Positions 10,350 to 21,964 are shown, counted from the first letter of the stretch. The stretch is DNA of 64,000 nt from Agapetus fuscipes (GCA_951799405.1 OX637337.1:19652347-19716346); one strand, 5' to 3'. Program-made: numbers and translations. The notes: a model not told the origin generated them from the sequence alone.

Positions 10350-11225
10350 TGAGGACCTCACTACAGGCGCTCCATGGCTCTACCTGGAAAGGCAGGCCAT
10401 TTGGAGGTTATGAACCGGCAACTGACAAGGGGGCTCCTTTGAGGTTAGGTTGCGCGCTTTTGCAGATGCCCGGCTAGCAAAAGAGACTCCTCAGGGTGGT
10501 GTTCGTGGCCCAACACCTTGCTCGCTTTCCACTGATGCTAAAGAGGTTCAAAATATAGGTGATGGTAGGTAAAAACCAGATAAAGGAAAGATGGGGTTTA
10601 TTTTAAATTACAACAGACAATTGAGAGTATCACCACGCCAAAACGGCAAGACTGACTGGGAATCTAAGTTAAGTTGGTTAATTAATTAAATGCTTCGATA
10701 CGCGCACTATGACGGCAGAAGTCCTGATGCTGGGATGCGGGTAGTCGATGTTCGGGGCGCCGGCCTCAGGTACGGCGACGCTTTTGGCGGGAGGAGGTCG
10801 GGTGCTCCACCCTCCGGAGGAATTGCGGCACGGGGCTCCGCCAGCGATAAGACTGGTGCGCTCGGCTGGACGGGGCAGGCGCTCCGTCCTCCTGAGGAAC
10901 TTTGAACACGGAGCTCCGGATATCGAGCAGCACAAAGCAAGTAGCCAAGCGGGCGCTTGCGACGGGTAAAGTAGGGGCTCCGCCCTTCAGAAGAATCCGC
11001 CACGGGGGACCCAGGCGCGGCCAGGGGCTGTTGGTGCAGGAAATAACGGCGACTCAGGCCTCCCAGATGGATATTTTTCGGCCACGCCTGGTCCGTGCTG
11101 TCTATGTAGGCTTGGAAGAGCTTCTGTCCCGGGATGTTGGGCGTCGGCGGCTTTTATAACCTTCTCACCAGCCTGACGCGGAGCCTTCCACGGTTTTTTC
11201 CCACTATCTCCCCCCAACCGTCAAT
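10350..11225 (-). promoter_or_regulatory. GC-rich LTR-like block 2
   Basis: Unlike the AT-rich surroundings, 10690-11200 is strongly GC-rich. On the minus strand GGTTATAAAAGCCGCC (near 11150) is a good TATA box and TTAAAATAAACCCC (near 10590) a possible polyA signal. Between them a word like CTCCGTCCTCC/CTCCACCCTCC/CTCCGCCCTTC recurs at 10808, 10885 and 10978, so the block is built from degenerate units of about 80-90 bp. Overlapping open frames on both strands (up to 98 codons) are GC-driven and match no domain. A long solo LTR is the best guess. Confidence 0.35.
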
Positions 11226-11229
11226 CTCA

Positions 11230-11950
11230 GCCTGTCTTCTTCCTCTAATTTTGAGCCGGTTCAATTTCTGTGGCTAAAGATGCGCTTCAATTTCTTTTCA
11301 ATTTGTTAATGACATTTTATGTGGATGTCTTCTTCTTCTTTTGTTAACAGGTAGCTATCTGACATTCTAGCTACCTGACATTGTACAGGCGAACGTAGGT
11401 GCTTCAAAGTTCGTAGTTCGTAACACTACCACCATCATACCAGTGCCAGATTGTTCTATACACTATGTAAGCATGTACAAGTACAAACAGTCGCACGTAG
11501 GTTACCTACCCTAAGTTCGTAACAATATATTCGGGAAATCCATATGATTAGAAGATTTGAAAAAATCGGTCGGACGTCTGATGAGTTTGTAGCAAGTTCG
11601 TTCCCACCACGCAAGTGGCTGTTAGTACAAGTACATTACTAGTAACTTTAATTCTCCTCCAGCGGTAAGAACACAAGAGCCACTCGCGGCGGGGAATTGT
11701 TTCAAGCTTTTAAAAATACCCTCCTTAATGTCTGTAAGTAACTGCAAAGATAAAAAGTAAGACGTCACGGCGAAGGAAGAGACTTTTATATTATTTTTTC
11801 TTTGTTTTAAAAAATAATAAAACAGACACTGTTAATTTAAATATCATTCTTTTAGTGCATTCGTTTTTCAAACTTTAGTATGGTCGTTTTTGAAATCTAT
11901 AATGTTAAATATTGTTTCTTGAATATTATTGATTGATTTAAGGTTTATTT
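11230..11950. other. No feature recognised
   Basis: It contains GTTCGTAACA words at 11410-11425 and 11513-11523 that might be LTR ends (inverse TGTTACGAAC) but no confirmed element. The remainder is unrecognised. Confidence 0.3.
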
Positions 11951-11954
11951 CACT

Positions 11955-12125
11955 AAATTTCCTGAAACAGGTAAACACTGCAAGAGTTTTTCTTCATTTA
12001 AGATTTGTGTTTCCTTTTATAAGAACCCAAACAGTATAATGTAACCGTGGACTTGTAAGTGTTTGCTTGTGAACATACATTAAGTGTGAATCTTAATCTC
12101 ACTTCACAGCTTAGATTAAAAACAA
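11955..12125 (+). repeat. Repeat A copy, old
   Basis: CCTGAAACAGG, a diverged TTCATTTAAGATTTG, TGTTTGCTTGTGAACATACAT and CAGCTTAGATTA appear in the family order, with many substitutions and a lost 5' third. Confidence 0.6.
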
Positions 12126-12149
12126 ATTGAACATTTTAAAATAATTCAT

Positions 12150-12205
12150 TTGTGAAAAGAAATGCAATTCACTGACCTATTTTTTTTTCTGCCAGAAACA
12201 GGTTT
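12150..12205 (-). repeat. 3' domain of Ser/Leu-type SINE
   Basis: Inverse of the 3' end at 41545-41595: GCAATTCACTGACC...CTGCCAGAAACAGG corresponds to CTGTTTCTGGCCAGGCAG...GGTGAATTGC. Only the tail domain is present. Confidence 0.6.
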
Positions 12206-12450
12206 TACCATTTTCAATTGATAATAAAAACATATTTTCAATGAATTATAAATGAAAAGTCACCCAAGGAAACCTACTGAATCAGAGTCAAATAATCGCC
12301 AAGGGGTCTGACGGGATTTAAAGCGTTTTTCTAAATCCTCTTGGCCAAAGCGAATTTCTTGTTAAAATATATATTTTTAGTGCGCTACGTATCGAAAACG
12401 AAATTCATGCTTCAACATATTGTTTTAACCGTAAATGAGTTATTTTATAT
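12206..12450. other. No feature recognised
   Basis: Short unrecognised stretch between a SINE tail fragment and a LINE-B fragment. Confidence 0.3.
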
Positions 12451-12454
12451 CCAG

Positions 12455-12600
12455 CCGCAATTCCACTAGGAGTGGCCAGTACCTCGGCAGACGTGCCTCC
12501 ACTTTCCTCTGTCCTTGCACACTTCTTTCATCTCCTCGACATTCATCTCTTTCATGCAAGCTCTTCTTTCTTTCTCACTGTTTTGCAATCTTACTTATTT
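12455..12600 (-). pseudogene. LINE-B 3' end fragment
   Basis: Minus-strand relative of 39840-39990 (GCAATTCCACTAGGAGTGGCCAG...TTCATGCAAGCTCTTCTTTC). It is truncated, and the PLE insertion at 12635 follows it closely. Confidence 0.65.
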
Positions 12601-12634
12601 GATTTAAAGAATAATAATATCCATAATTTACTTT

Positions 12635-12768
12635 ATGTATCCATAATTTTGTATTTTCACATTATGTGAAAATACAAAACAGTGTTTTGATTTGAATCTT
12701 TCAATTAAATAAATAAAATATTATTGAATATGAATTTTCACAGTGTTAATACACAAACAATTCAAAAT
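12635..12768 (+). mobile_element. Penelope-like inverted dimer, very short
   Basis: Flanked by a perfect 12-bp duplication ATAATTTACTTT (12623-12634 and 12769-12780). Inside, a short left arm TTTTGTATTTTCAC faces GTGAAAATACAAAA across five bases. The right arm then runs on through the PLE 3' end to the tail GAATTTTCACAGTGTTAATACACAAAC-like segment. The plan is the same as at 31.3, 33.6 and 42.6 kb. Confidence 0.75.
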
Positions 12769-12784
12769 ATAATTTACTTTTATT

Positions 12785-13480
12785 AGAATTCTGATCATCC
12801 CGAGATTTACGCTCCAAGAACACTTTTCATTGCCAGATGGACCGTTAAGGGAACTTGGTTATCATCATTATCATTATCAAAGGGTTAACAAGCGATCGGC
12901 AACGATCGGTTGGACCAATTTAGTTAAATTATTATTGAAATCGATTAGGCGATCTTTGTGCCTTGATACGCGACCCGAAAAGTTTTGAGTGGATCTTAGA
13001 AGAAAGTTTTCTTTCAATATTCATTAATCAAACAAACTTTGGGGAAAATTGGGATGAGTATCAGAGGTGTGAACAATTTATTAGAAAGGTTGTTATTTTT
13101 TTATAATATTATGATTATTAGTGTAAGAGTACCTACTTAGATTAAATAATTTAAGTAGTAAGTATAAAAATAATGGAAGTTAAATAAATCATGCCTAGAA
13201 AAAATACTGGAGCAATACAGATTATTAAAGCAGGAACAAACCATTGCTAGAAATAGCTTCTTCTTTTAGTGCCACTTGCTGCGGCTCAAAACAGGGACTT
13301 GGTGCTTTTGTTGAACCATTGTCGCAAGTTTTTCAGCCACGGTGTCATTCGGCGTCCCTGAATTCTCTCCCACAACCTAGAAAGAACTAGACCACGCAAA
13401 ATAAGACCGTCTTGAATATCACAGTGCCTATATAAAAAAAAGCGTTTTGCGTGACACAACTCAGATCAGATAGGTAAGTT
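12785..13480. other. No feature recognised
   Basis: Mostly AT-rich. A slightly GC-richer part (12880-13000) holds GATCGG words but no recognisable element or reading frame. Confidence 0.35.
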
Positions 13481-13481
13481 A

Positions 13482-13721
13482 GGGCCTGTTGCACCAACCT
13501 CCAATCAATATTTGATTGAAACATCAAATTTGATTGCTTAGTTCTGGTAAGGACCTCGGTTAAATATTTCTCGAAAGTTGGTAAAAATGTGATGGAATTT
13601 GAACAGGAAATATGATTCACATCAGCTGACTTACATATATGCAATCAATTGTTTGATTTGAAAGGGAGAAATCACACTTAATTTTGATTTTCGTCTGATT
13701 GGAGTTTGGTGCAACAGGCCC
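13482..13721. mobile_element. 240-bp MITE, GGGCCTGTTGCACCAA ends
   Basis: Left end GGGCCTGTTGCACCAA and right end TTGGTGCAACAGGCCC are perfect inverses, and the inverted similarity runs on inward (CTCCAATCA / TGATTGGAG). TA flanks both sides (13480-13481 and 13722-13723), as for Tc1/mariner-type insertion; the wider TTA/TAA context does not rule out other superfamilies. No coding capacity. Confidence 0.85.
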
Positions 13722-13724
13722 TAA

Positions 13725-15100
13725 TTAGTGTGTGACAAAATCGTGTAAATTAAATGAAAACCAAAATAAAAATCACCTTTGCGTTAAGCTGTAGAAAAAA
13801 CAAAAAAAACAAAACAATATTGGGAAGATTTCTGAACTTAATCCGTTTTATTTTCTTCTTCAATGGTGCCTCAGCCCAATTTGAGCCTTGGTCTTTTTCA
13901 ACTTTTTCCTCAAACTACTCCAGAAGGACTATTCGGGATCTCAAAGGCGAGGCCGAAGGCGACTGATACCGATTCGTTGCCGAATGAAAGGTGAATTGTG
14001 ATTCTCGTTTGAAAATTTGGCTGAAGGCTATTTCTTATAAAGGTGAGGAATCTCCCGGAACCGTCAAAATATAGCGCGGCCGATTTACCCCGCCGTACAG
14101 CGAAGGACAGAAATTGTCAGTAGATTATTACAAATATATGACTTATTTTCTTTAATGACCTAAATAAATGTATTCGCAAACTCATTCCTTATGTTTATTT
14201 GTGACCCACGTGACATTATTATAGGAAATTATGACGTAGAATAGGAATTACGATCTTACGAAAATTGGCATTCTGAACGGCATAATATGCGCGTCGCTAA
14301 GTACGTCATGCAGATAATTATTATGCTTTTGACAACAATAAATTTTCACAAAGAAATTGCGTTATTTTTTCACAGTTTCATCTTCATTTGTGATAAATTG
14401 TAAATATAATTATTTACAAGTGATTTTCAATCATTATAACGCTCAATTTACAAAGATTTAAGCATTGATTTAATTGTCAAATGTCAGTTGACAGCAGACG
14501 TGAAGTTAGCCTGATTTGCCAGCCTGCTATGCGAGAGCTGTGAACTATGAGAATTGCCCCCAAAGTCCAAGGAAAAATAATTTCACATAAAATGTTATTT
14601 ATAATCATTTCCTAATTTTAACATATTTGAAATAAACAAATCACCTTAAATTTTTTAATTAAAATAAATTGGGCTAGTTTTAACAAGTTGAAGGAGTAAA
14701 AGTACAATATAAACAATAGTTTTCACCAAACATTGTATTGTTGAGAACTGAGTTTTTTATTACATTGTAATGTAGTTTTATGTATTTTCATTCCGTTGTT
14801 TCGTACTTATTTGCACTTATTATTGTTTTACTACTTTTTGATGAAGTTTTAGTATTTTTTTTAAATATATGGGGAAATTTACCCTTTGGGCTGGCACCTG
14901 TCGGACGATTATCACATCGATCATCCGTCAGTCTGGCCAATCGAGAAAAAACATACAAAACCCATTGCTGTCCCTTGTAAGGATAGTCGGAAGGTCGGTG
15001 GGAACGAGAATCGCAAAACGGCAAAGGAACTCTTTCGCAAGGGCTATTAATCTCCACCGGCAACTAATATCTTTAGTGCAACCGAACATCGAGAATTGCA
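13725..15100. other. No feature recognised
   Basis: Open frames of 66-91 codons (for example 14788-15063 minus) overlap on both strands without any domain. A GC-richer segment at 13930-14110 is unrecognised. Confidence 0.35.
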
Positions 15101-15103
15101 CTT

Positions 15104-15277
15104 CAGGGCTGGAAGTCTCATTACCACGGTAATTCTTACCTACCGAATATCGGTAATACTTGTATGAAGACTTATCAGCTGTTCACTTGCGGCCATTTTG
15201 GATTGATAGGTTTTTATGCAAATATTAGCGGTATTCGGAAGGTAAAAATTACCGTGGTGATAAGACTTCCAGCCCTG
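15104..15277. mobile_element. 174-bp MITE with hAT-like CAGGGCTGG ends
   Basis: CAGGGCTGGAAGTCT at the left and the inverse (AGACTTCCAGCCCTG) at the right, followed inward by ACCACGGTAATT / AATTACCGTGGT. Tips of the form CAGGG are common in hAT elements, but the expected 8-bp duplication is not visible. A half copy sits inside the foldback at 58657-58874. Confidence 0.75.
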
Positions 15278-15279
15278 TC

Positions 15280-16060
15280 CTCCTACGCCGTCCTCCAGTT
15301 TGCTAAGTAACTAGTAAAAGCTGAGCCACATGTTTCTCCACTTCATCCCTCCATCTCAGTCTGGCCTTTCTCATTCTTCTTCTTGACTCATAGATTTACC
15401 TTTCTCCATTTTCAATAAAAAAAATAAAAAAAAATCAGAAAATTTTATCTCACGCGAAAAATTAATTACGCGCAATCAAAATTTCGCCGCCAATTTTTTC
15501 CAACCACGTTTCGAGTTTGGGGACCGATTCATCAGCCCGGGGGACAAATACGGAAGGCGCCCGAGATCCTGGGAGAGAGATAAATTGGCCTCTTCATTCC
15601 ATTACGTATTTCGGCGGGGAAAGGCGGCCGATTTTAATGGCCGAGGTAATGGTTCGGGCTGCAAACAACTCTGCCAACTTCCGCTTAAGCCGCCACCACG
15701 CGGACACCTGGTCAGTGACAAGTGAGAGAATGTATCATAAGTGGTTAGTGCAAGTGATCAGTGCAAGAAGTTAGTGCACTTTACCCACCTCCACCCACCA
15801 AGTTCATACAACTCATGCGGAGTCGCTTCACTTGGTGATACTTCACTTGCAATGTTTTTTTGGCGGCGGAAGGCCTTCCCGTTGAAGTTAATCAGCTAAA
15901 GTTACTCTACTCAAGAAAGGAAAAAGAGGATCCTCAAATCAGGGGCTAACGCATGACTCTAAGAAGTCCCACCCTCCCCAGAACGTCGAGGTTACTGAAG
16001 CTAATGTGCCTGACGGGAGCCCTTCATTGACGTGTATCGAACCGGTAAGTGAGTTTTCAA
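15280..16060. other. GC-moderate stretch, not recognised
   Basis: Segment 15500-15760 is less AT-rich than its surroundings and contains words such as GGCGGGGAAAGGCGGCCG. The 85-codon frame 15517-15774 has no domain. It could be a conserved non-coding island or part of an unknown repeat. Confidence 0.3.
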
Positions 16061-16061
16061 A

Positions 16062-16500
16062 GTTTTTCCTTGATTTATGGGTTGGTATGAAACTGACCAC
16101 CCAAACAGTAAAAAATGGTTCCCTCGCCAAAGTCATCCCTGTTTCAGGGAAGGTCTGCAAAAGTTGTCGGCAAAAGGGTTTATGTGCATTTGAGGCTTAA
16201 ATTTTCATTTTGTAAGTACACATGCAAAGGATTGTTTTTTTTTTCGTAAGTGCTTATTGGTTGGTTTGAGGCTGACCACGTATAATGTAAAAAATGGTTC
16301 ACTTTGCCATTGCTTATGTTTATTTGCGGCATGTGTAAGAGTGAACTTATATTGGAACGTGGAACGCATTTAATATTAATCTTCAATATAATATACCTGC
16401 ATATCTTTGCAACTAAGATTATAGATAGCATATTATGCAGCATATGTAAGGGCGAGGTTGTATTCATGTATCTGCCTTTAGGCGTGCTTTGCGTCTAAGC
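16062..16500 (+). repeat. Repeat A copies, about two to three in tandem
   Basis: The first copy starts at the family's usual 5' point (CCTTGATTTATGGGTTGG, 16065) and carries CCCTGTTTCAGGGAAGG. A second start (TTGGTTTGAGGCTGACC) is at 16260, and further GCATGTGTAAG blocks follow at 16330 and 16442. The copies are partial and joined head to tail, by serial insertion or slippage. Confidence 0.75.
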
Positions 16501-16509
16501 CTAATTTTT

Positions 16510-18535
16510 TTTCAAAAAATTTGAAATTATCTTTTCAACTTAGAATTTAGATTGTTGATTTTTTAGATTTGATTTTATATTTATGACTCTGAGTTATAAT
16601 AGATACAAGCCGATAATGAAATAATTACGTCATTTCTATGACAAAATTTATTTGCCTCGCAGCACGTTATTTGCCTCGTTTTGAATGAATGGATCAAAGT
16701 TAAATAGAACTATAGAGTGTATGCATTCAACGGTATCAATTCAACTACTAATGCCCGGTATATTCAAGTGTAGTAATATTTTAGTTAACTATAACTTGAA
16801 CTTTTATTCCAAATACTCAAGTTCGAATTAACTTTAACCGAGAATAACCGAAGTGGCAAGCCCCGCCCCCAAATCTTGGAAATAATTATAATGCCATTCA
16901 AAAGCTTTAAAACCAACAACTGTTTATAAAAATCAAATGCCTAACCTTCATTAAGCTGGAAAACGACACACAAAAACGTTCAGTTTGCAACACTTTGGAT
17001 GTATCCTCACATTAAAAAAAATTACAGCTGCTGTCAGTGAAGACGACGCCATCTTTAAAATTGTTAGTTAAGTAACTAAATATTTACCGGCCAAATTCGG
17101 TGAGTAAAATTGCATTTTAGTTATCTTTACTAAACTTGAAAATACTGCGCCTTACTATTGCGTTGATTCAAGGTGTGAATAGACTTTTTGGCCGCAGGGG
17201 TTTGAACTGTTTGGGGTATGATTCGGCCCGCTTTTCGGTCCCTTGTTTTTCTCCCCTCCGCCCCCTTTTCGGCCCAACGTTTGGCCCGTATTCAGCCTTT
17301 AGGCCAAAACCAGGTGATAGTCCAGGTCCTCTAATTAAACCTCTTGTAAACTTCATTATTAAGTTGAGCTATAGCCCAAACCGGTCGTTTAACATGTTTT
17401 AATAACACTAGTTACTTGATGGTTGAAACTGTTTTATTAGCTTCGTACATATTTTGTTAGAAAACTTCAAAAAATTATGAGTTTGTTGGAATATATTGCG
17501 TTAAAGTTAAAATTGAATAAAAAAACCTGGTCATCTTCTAAAGGCACTGCCTTGTTTTGTTGAGCCAGACATTTGTCTTTGCTGGTTTCCATCTTTTTGT
17601 AAAGGCCTTGTGCTAGCTAGTTTTTTCTGGTGATCACCACCCTCATGAGCTGTGAACAGAAGGTGACATCAAATTCCCTTCAAAACCCGTAAAAATGAAG
17701 TTCAAGATCATCATCTAGTTCGTTTTTTTTAAGATTCTTTCGTCATTGTAAAATAACGTGCTATGTCTGATGGAGTGTCATATGAGAAATGAAAAGCATG
17801 TGAAATTTATTGCAAAAATATTTTTAAATTTATTGTACTTTATCTCTCAAATCTATACGTTTTTTTTAATCTTACCTTAGTATGCCAAAGATTCTCCACA
17901 GTATGTATGAGCCTCACAAAAAACTATGTAGTCTATTTGATAATTGTTTTCTAATTTTTTGAAGTAAAAAATTACAAAAAATATTAAAAAAACATATTTT
18001 TTAAATTAGGTCGAATTTATAAAGTGTTTTTGGTTGAGCTAAATTTTGTATTTTATTTACGTATTATACCTTTCCTGTTTTTCTAAAACCCCTTTAAAAT
18101 TATTTTTAATTGGCTGTTAAGAGATTTTTTTGGTTAAAGCAAAATTATCAAAATAACCTAAAAATTAAGTAAAGTCTATCAACCTCTTACCCAGACAAGT
18201 GTTAAAAAAAATGGGACAAAAACAAGTAAAGGGAACTTCATTAATTAAAAAACACATAACAAAAATTGTTCGTTAAAAATTATAATTCGCCGAAAAAAAC
18301 AGGTGATTTGGCCTCTTAGCACGCAATAAATAACAAATAGTCTTTTTGCTATCAATCCGGCTGTGAGACGTCACATTTTATGTCTATGGATTATGTGCTA
18401 AGTCCATTGTGAAAATTTATATGAACCTTTATAGATTTTTTAGAGCGTGTTGTTTCAACGTTTTGTGGATTTCTAAATCAGAAAAAACCTAAAACTTGGG
18501 TTACATCTACGTATGGTGAGATGCTACATGTTCTC
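16510..18535. other. Long stretch with no feature recognised
   Basis: Two overlapping frames at 17136-17402 (+) and 17168-17356 (-) fall in a GC-richer patch with repeated TTTTGG/GGCCC words but match no domain. The rest is AT-rich intergenic or intronic-looking DNA. Confidence 0.35.
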
Positions 18536-18543
18536 ATTATGGA

Positions 18544-19205
18544 ATGGAAGGGTGGACACTAACCCGGTGCCTTGAGAAGATAATCACCGCCTTTGAAATG
18601 TGGGTCTGTGGTCAAATGTTGAAGTTTCCCTGGATAAATAGTGTCACAAATGCTGAGGCTCTTTACGATATGCATACCAGAGTCAAATACCTTGATGTCC
18701 ACATCAAACGACGAAAACTGGTATATTTCGGCCCCATAAAGAAAAATGTGAAGTATTTACTCCTGCATCTCATCATACAGGGAAGAATTAAGGGAAAACA
18801 TTTCCCCGTCTAATAAGAACAGCTTTGTTGAAGAACCTGAGACAGTGGTTTCGCTGCCTTAGTTCTTGTTTATCGTATACGCCATTGAGAAAATTTTACA
18901 TGAGCAATGTTTGCATGTGTACTGGACCAATGTGTCTTATGAAAACAATAAATTTATTTAAAAAATATTTAAAAGAACTCTCACATTATCGAGTTTTGCG
19001 GTTTTTCTTAGCTCAGATTGTGTAGAATTTGATTCATAAGACAACTGCATGACCAAGTCATATTTGACAAGATTGGCGTATACGATAAACAAGAACTGGG
19101 GGAGCGGTTTGGCAAACGCACAAGATCCAAGAGCAGTCAGTATCCAAGTTGCAAACCGATTTGATGATCGCCCATGTTCAATGAAGAGGCACAGGACGAT
19201 GAAGA
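18544..19205 (+). pseudogene. LINE reverse transcriptase C-terminal fragment, interrupted
   Basis: From 18544 the plus frame reads as the conserved thumb/C-terminal region of RTE-like LINE proteins: EGWTL, the FEMW...MLKFPW segment, an IKRRKL.YFG motif and an LIIQGRIKGK segment (residues 1-85 of the frame). The frame shifts near 18810, and the typical LKNLRQWF follows in another frame at 18828. A 237-bp inverted-repeat element (18861-19097) splits it. LINE-like sequence resumes to about 19205 (ATGATCGCCCATGTTC). Confidence 0.75.
18861..19097. mobile_element. 237-bp MITE with 23-bp perfect TIR, inside LINE
   Basis: The arms 18861-18883 (AGTTCTTGTTTATCGTATAC...) and 19075-19097 (its exact inverse) bound the element. 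It interrupts the LINE reading frame between the QWF region and the resumed LINE 3' end. No transposase is present and the superfamily is not assigned. The target duplication is not obvious. Confidence 0.7.
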
Positions 19206-20210
19206 CTATCAGAACTGTGTAAGTATGCATTACTATGTATTTAGTTTCTTTCAAAAACAATATTATTTCATTGTGTCGAGAGAATATTTATTTTTGTTTG
19301 TACAAAAATATAAGCTTGTTTGTCGTTCCAGTGCAAAGCGAATCTTTTATACAATTTAATGTTTTTGTTTATTTTCCCCATAGGATGTTAACAAATCATG
19401 TGAAAACGTTTTGTATCAATATAAACAGAAAATAAAAACTAGTGCAACGCAACGCAACTAAGATGCACATATAATTCAACTTCTTATTGTTATCGTGAAT
19501 TACATGTTGTGATTAGAACCTTTGTATTTTTGTAGCTAATGAGCACAGCCAAATTACTTTACTTGGGAGTTTCCTGTTATCGAGTAGGTAAGTTGCCTGT
19601 TCTCATTTCTGATGAAGGCTGAGTCAACTTTGCCGGTAATTTGATTCTGCGTTTGACACCAAGGCAAGAAATCTTTTCTCTCACCGTTGGGGGAATCTAA
19701 TTAAAGCTCTCTGTCACTGTGCTATTTGACCCAGGCTATGACTGGTCAAAAAATACAAAAAGAAGGCTGAAAAAATTAGTTAAAAAAAACATGGTTAAAA
19801 AAGAAGAATAAATATTGGGCAATTTTTCACAACAAGACAGGAAACAATAAAAAATACGTTATGCAGTTGTTTTAATTTTTTGTCTTCATTTCTCTTTTTT
19901 TTTTGTTTGCTTCTTGGCGCAACAAAATTAAGTGGAGTTCCTAATTAGAATTCCAAGTAGTTGAATATTTTCTGGCATCCGGTATGAGAAAACCGGACAG
20001 TCCCGAGATATTGTACGAATAATTTTAGGGGTAAGTGACATTTCGTTCGTGTGCAATTTGTACGTGACAACTTATGCTCGTGACATTTTGGTATAAGGTA
20101 TCTATGTACATTGTTTTTCAATGTTTTTTTTTGCTTTTGGTGAAAAGAGATACAATAAATTTTAAGCGATGTAAGGAAATTATTAAAGTATTTATGGACT
20201 GGTTAAATAA
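19206..20210. other. No gene; two scraps of SINE-B
   Basis: At 19446-19490, GCAACGCAACGCAACTAAG...AACTTCTT is the inverse of the SINE-B tail. At 19612-19662, GAAGGCTGAGTCAACTTTGCCGGTAA...GACACC is the inverse of the SINE-B body. Both are minus orientation and probably parts of one old copy broken by a later insertion. Short frames at 19174-19435 have no domain. Confidence 0.5.
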
Positions 20211-20214
20211 TACT

Positions 20215-20460
20215 CCCGAGCGTTGTATGAAGCTGACCTCCCATGCTGTAAAAAAATTGTTCACTTTTGCTAAAATTTAAACCCTCTTTGTAAGAAAGTA
20301 AGTTAAGGTTGCAGGTTTATGTTTATTTGAGATTTGGATTTAAATTTCATTTGTTATCATGCAGCATGTGAACATAAAGATATACTTCATGTTTTTGAAA
20401 GTGCTAATTTTAATGTATAATTATACTTGATCTAATATTAAGGATTAAGCCATAATCAAA
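20215..20460 (+). repeat. Repeat A copy
   Basis: TATGAAGCTGACCTCCCATGCTGT at 20228 and GTTTATTTGAGATTTGG at 20325 mark the family. The 3' part is diverged. It ends tail to tail with the next, minus-strand copy. Confidence 0.7.
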
Positions 20461-20461
20461 T

Positions 20462-20718
20462 CTAATCTAATCTAAGCTGCAATAATATATATCATTTAAG
20501 ATTTATATTAAATGCATTCTAACAAGCAGACATGTATAATTTCGCGCTAACATAATATGCCGCATGTGGACCTACAATATAAAAACCCAATCTCAAATAA
20601 ACATAAGGCCTACAACTCTTGCCGTCCTTCCCTGAATCAGGGGAGACATTGGCAAAGTTAATCATTTTTACAGTACGGGTGGTCAGCCGCATACCAACCT
20701 ATAAGTCAAAACACAATA
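20462..20718 (-). repeat. Repeat A copy with TCTAATC tail
   Basis: It starts with the inverse tail AATCTAATCTAATCTAAGC and runs through TTCGCGCTAACA, GACATTGGCAAAG and CATACCAACCTATAAGTCAA at the usual 5' limit. A full-length unit of about 255 bp, closely related to 38665-38918. Confidence 0.85.
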
Positions 20719-20719
20719 A

Positions 20720-21400
20720 ATTTTAGAAATTAGTTTCGTTGGATGATTTATTTTGTTCGGTCTTTGTGAAATCTGCTGATATGGAATTTTCAAAGCAAAG
20801 CCGATTCATGAACTATAACAACGGCAAACTGTTTTTATTTTCAATTCAAACAAGATTTTAAACTTCTTTTATTCGATGTAATCAGGAAAAACTTTGTTCT
20901 ATTTTTCACTACTGTTTATTCTATGAAAAAATTACACAACTGTACACTTTTTTGGAAACGAGTTGTCCGTTTACGAATTGTTCTTTTGCAGATAAACAGT
21001 GGTGGTTTTGCGAGAATCGGAGGGTGGGTTGCCTCCCCCAGAGACCGCTTATCCACTTCCTACCCTCACTCCTCTCACTTCCCAACCGATTAAAACCACC
21101 CCCTTCTCCATAATACCGTTTCCCAAGGAAATACGGAAAACAATATCAAAAGATAAGGACAGGTAGCTTTTGCGATTATTACAATTTTAATTTGAGAAAA
21201 CTCTGGAGTTTTGTCTTGGAGGGAGACTATTGTCAAATTTAATTAACAAAAAGGAATAATACAAAAAATATGTTGAAATGTAGTAGCTTTTGACACTAAA
21301 AATATAATTCTCTTTTTCTTCTTCCTGTGTCTCTTCAATGAAGATTGGCGATCATCATAGCGATCATTTTTGTTAATCAATTATAATTTTTTGCGCTCCT
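20720..21400. other. No feature recognised
   Basis: AT-rich apart from a CT-rich, GC-richer patch at 21000-21125. No element or reading frame is recognised. Confidence 0.35.
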
Positions 21401-21402
21401 TG

Positions 21403-21963
21403 ACTGATAGGTTGGTATGAGGCTGACCACCCGTGCTGTAAAAATCGGTTCACTTTTGCTAGTGCCACCCCGGTTCAGGGAACGGCGGCAGGAGTTGCAA
21501 GGTTTATGTTCATGATGATGATGATGATGAGTTGATGATTTCTTTATAGCGCCGTTTCGTGATGTAGTCACTCCAAGGGCACTGGTGCAAACGATGCCAG
21601 AAATTTGCTTGTCTTCAGTGCATTCCAGAACTTTCCATGGTCCTCTAGCTCTCTCACATGATGTGGCAAGTGGCTCCAGGCCAGAGGGCCAGCAACTGCA
21701 AATGCACGCTCTCCAAACACTGTGTTAACTCTTCTTACAGGTTCTTCAATCCTTGATTTGGCTCCAGTCTCAGCTGAGCGCAGTGTTCGGCTTTTTTTGC
21801 CGAGGGTGACTGGTTTGATGTGAAGTTTTGCTTATTTTTATGCACACATGCAGAATGTGTAGGCGCGAACCTACATGTGCCTGTCTGTGGGCATGCATTT
21901 AATATGAGCCTTAAATGTTGACATATCTTTGCAGCTTAGATTATAAATAGATAGATTATAGAT
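21403..21963 (+). repeat. Repeat A copy split by an L2-like LINE
   Basis: The 5' half (21403-21512: TTGACTGATAGGTTGG...GGTTTATGTTCAT) and the 3' half (21838-21963: ATGCACACATGCAGAATGTG...GCAGCTTAGATTATAAATAGATAG) are collinear with the family and closely match 56845-57102. The intervening 325 bp is a LINE insertion. Confidence 0.85.
21512..21837 (-). pseudogene. L2/CR1-like LINE reverse transcriptase C-terminus
   Basis: The minus strand encodes the hallmark C-terminal block GERAFAVAGPLAWSHLP followed by a region ending in the F..ALKT-type motif, as in L2/CR1-clade reverse transcriptases. Its 3' end carries a trinucleotide tail, seen on the plus strand as ATGATGATGATG at 21510-21530. It is severely 5' truncated and sits inside repeat A. 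Confidence 0.75.
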
Positions 21964-21964
21964 T

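Noticed and set aside
13482..13721. Assigning the MITE to Harbinger because of TTA/TAA context
   Set aside because: The flanks are TTA on the left but TAA on the right, so only TA is a true direct duplication; a Tc1/mariner-type origin fits better.
17136..17402. Pro/Arg/Phe-rich 88-codon frame
   Set aside because: Low-complexity translation of repeated CCCTTTTCGGCCC-type words; the opposite strand is equally open.
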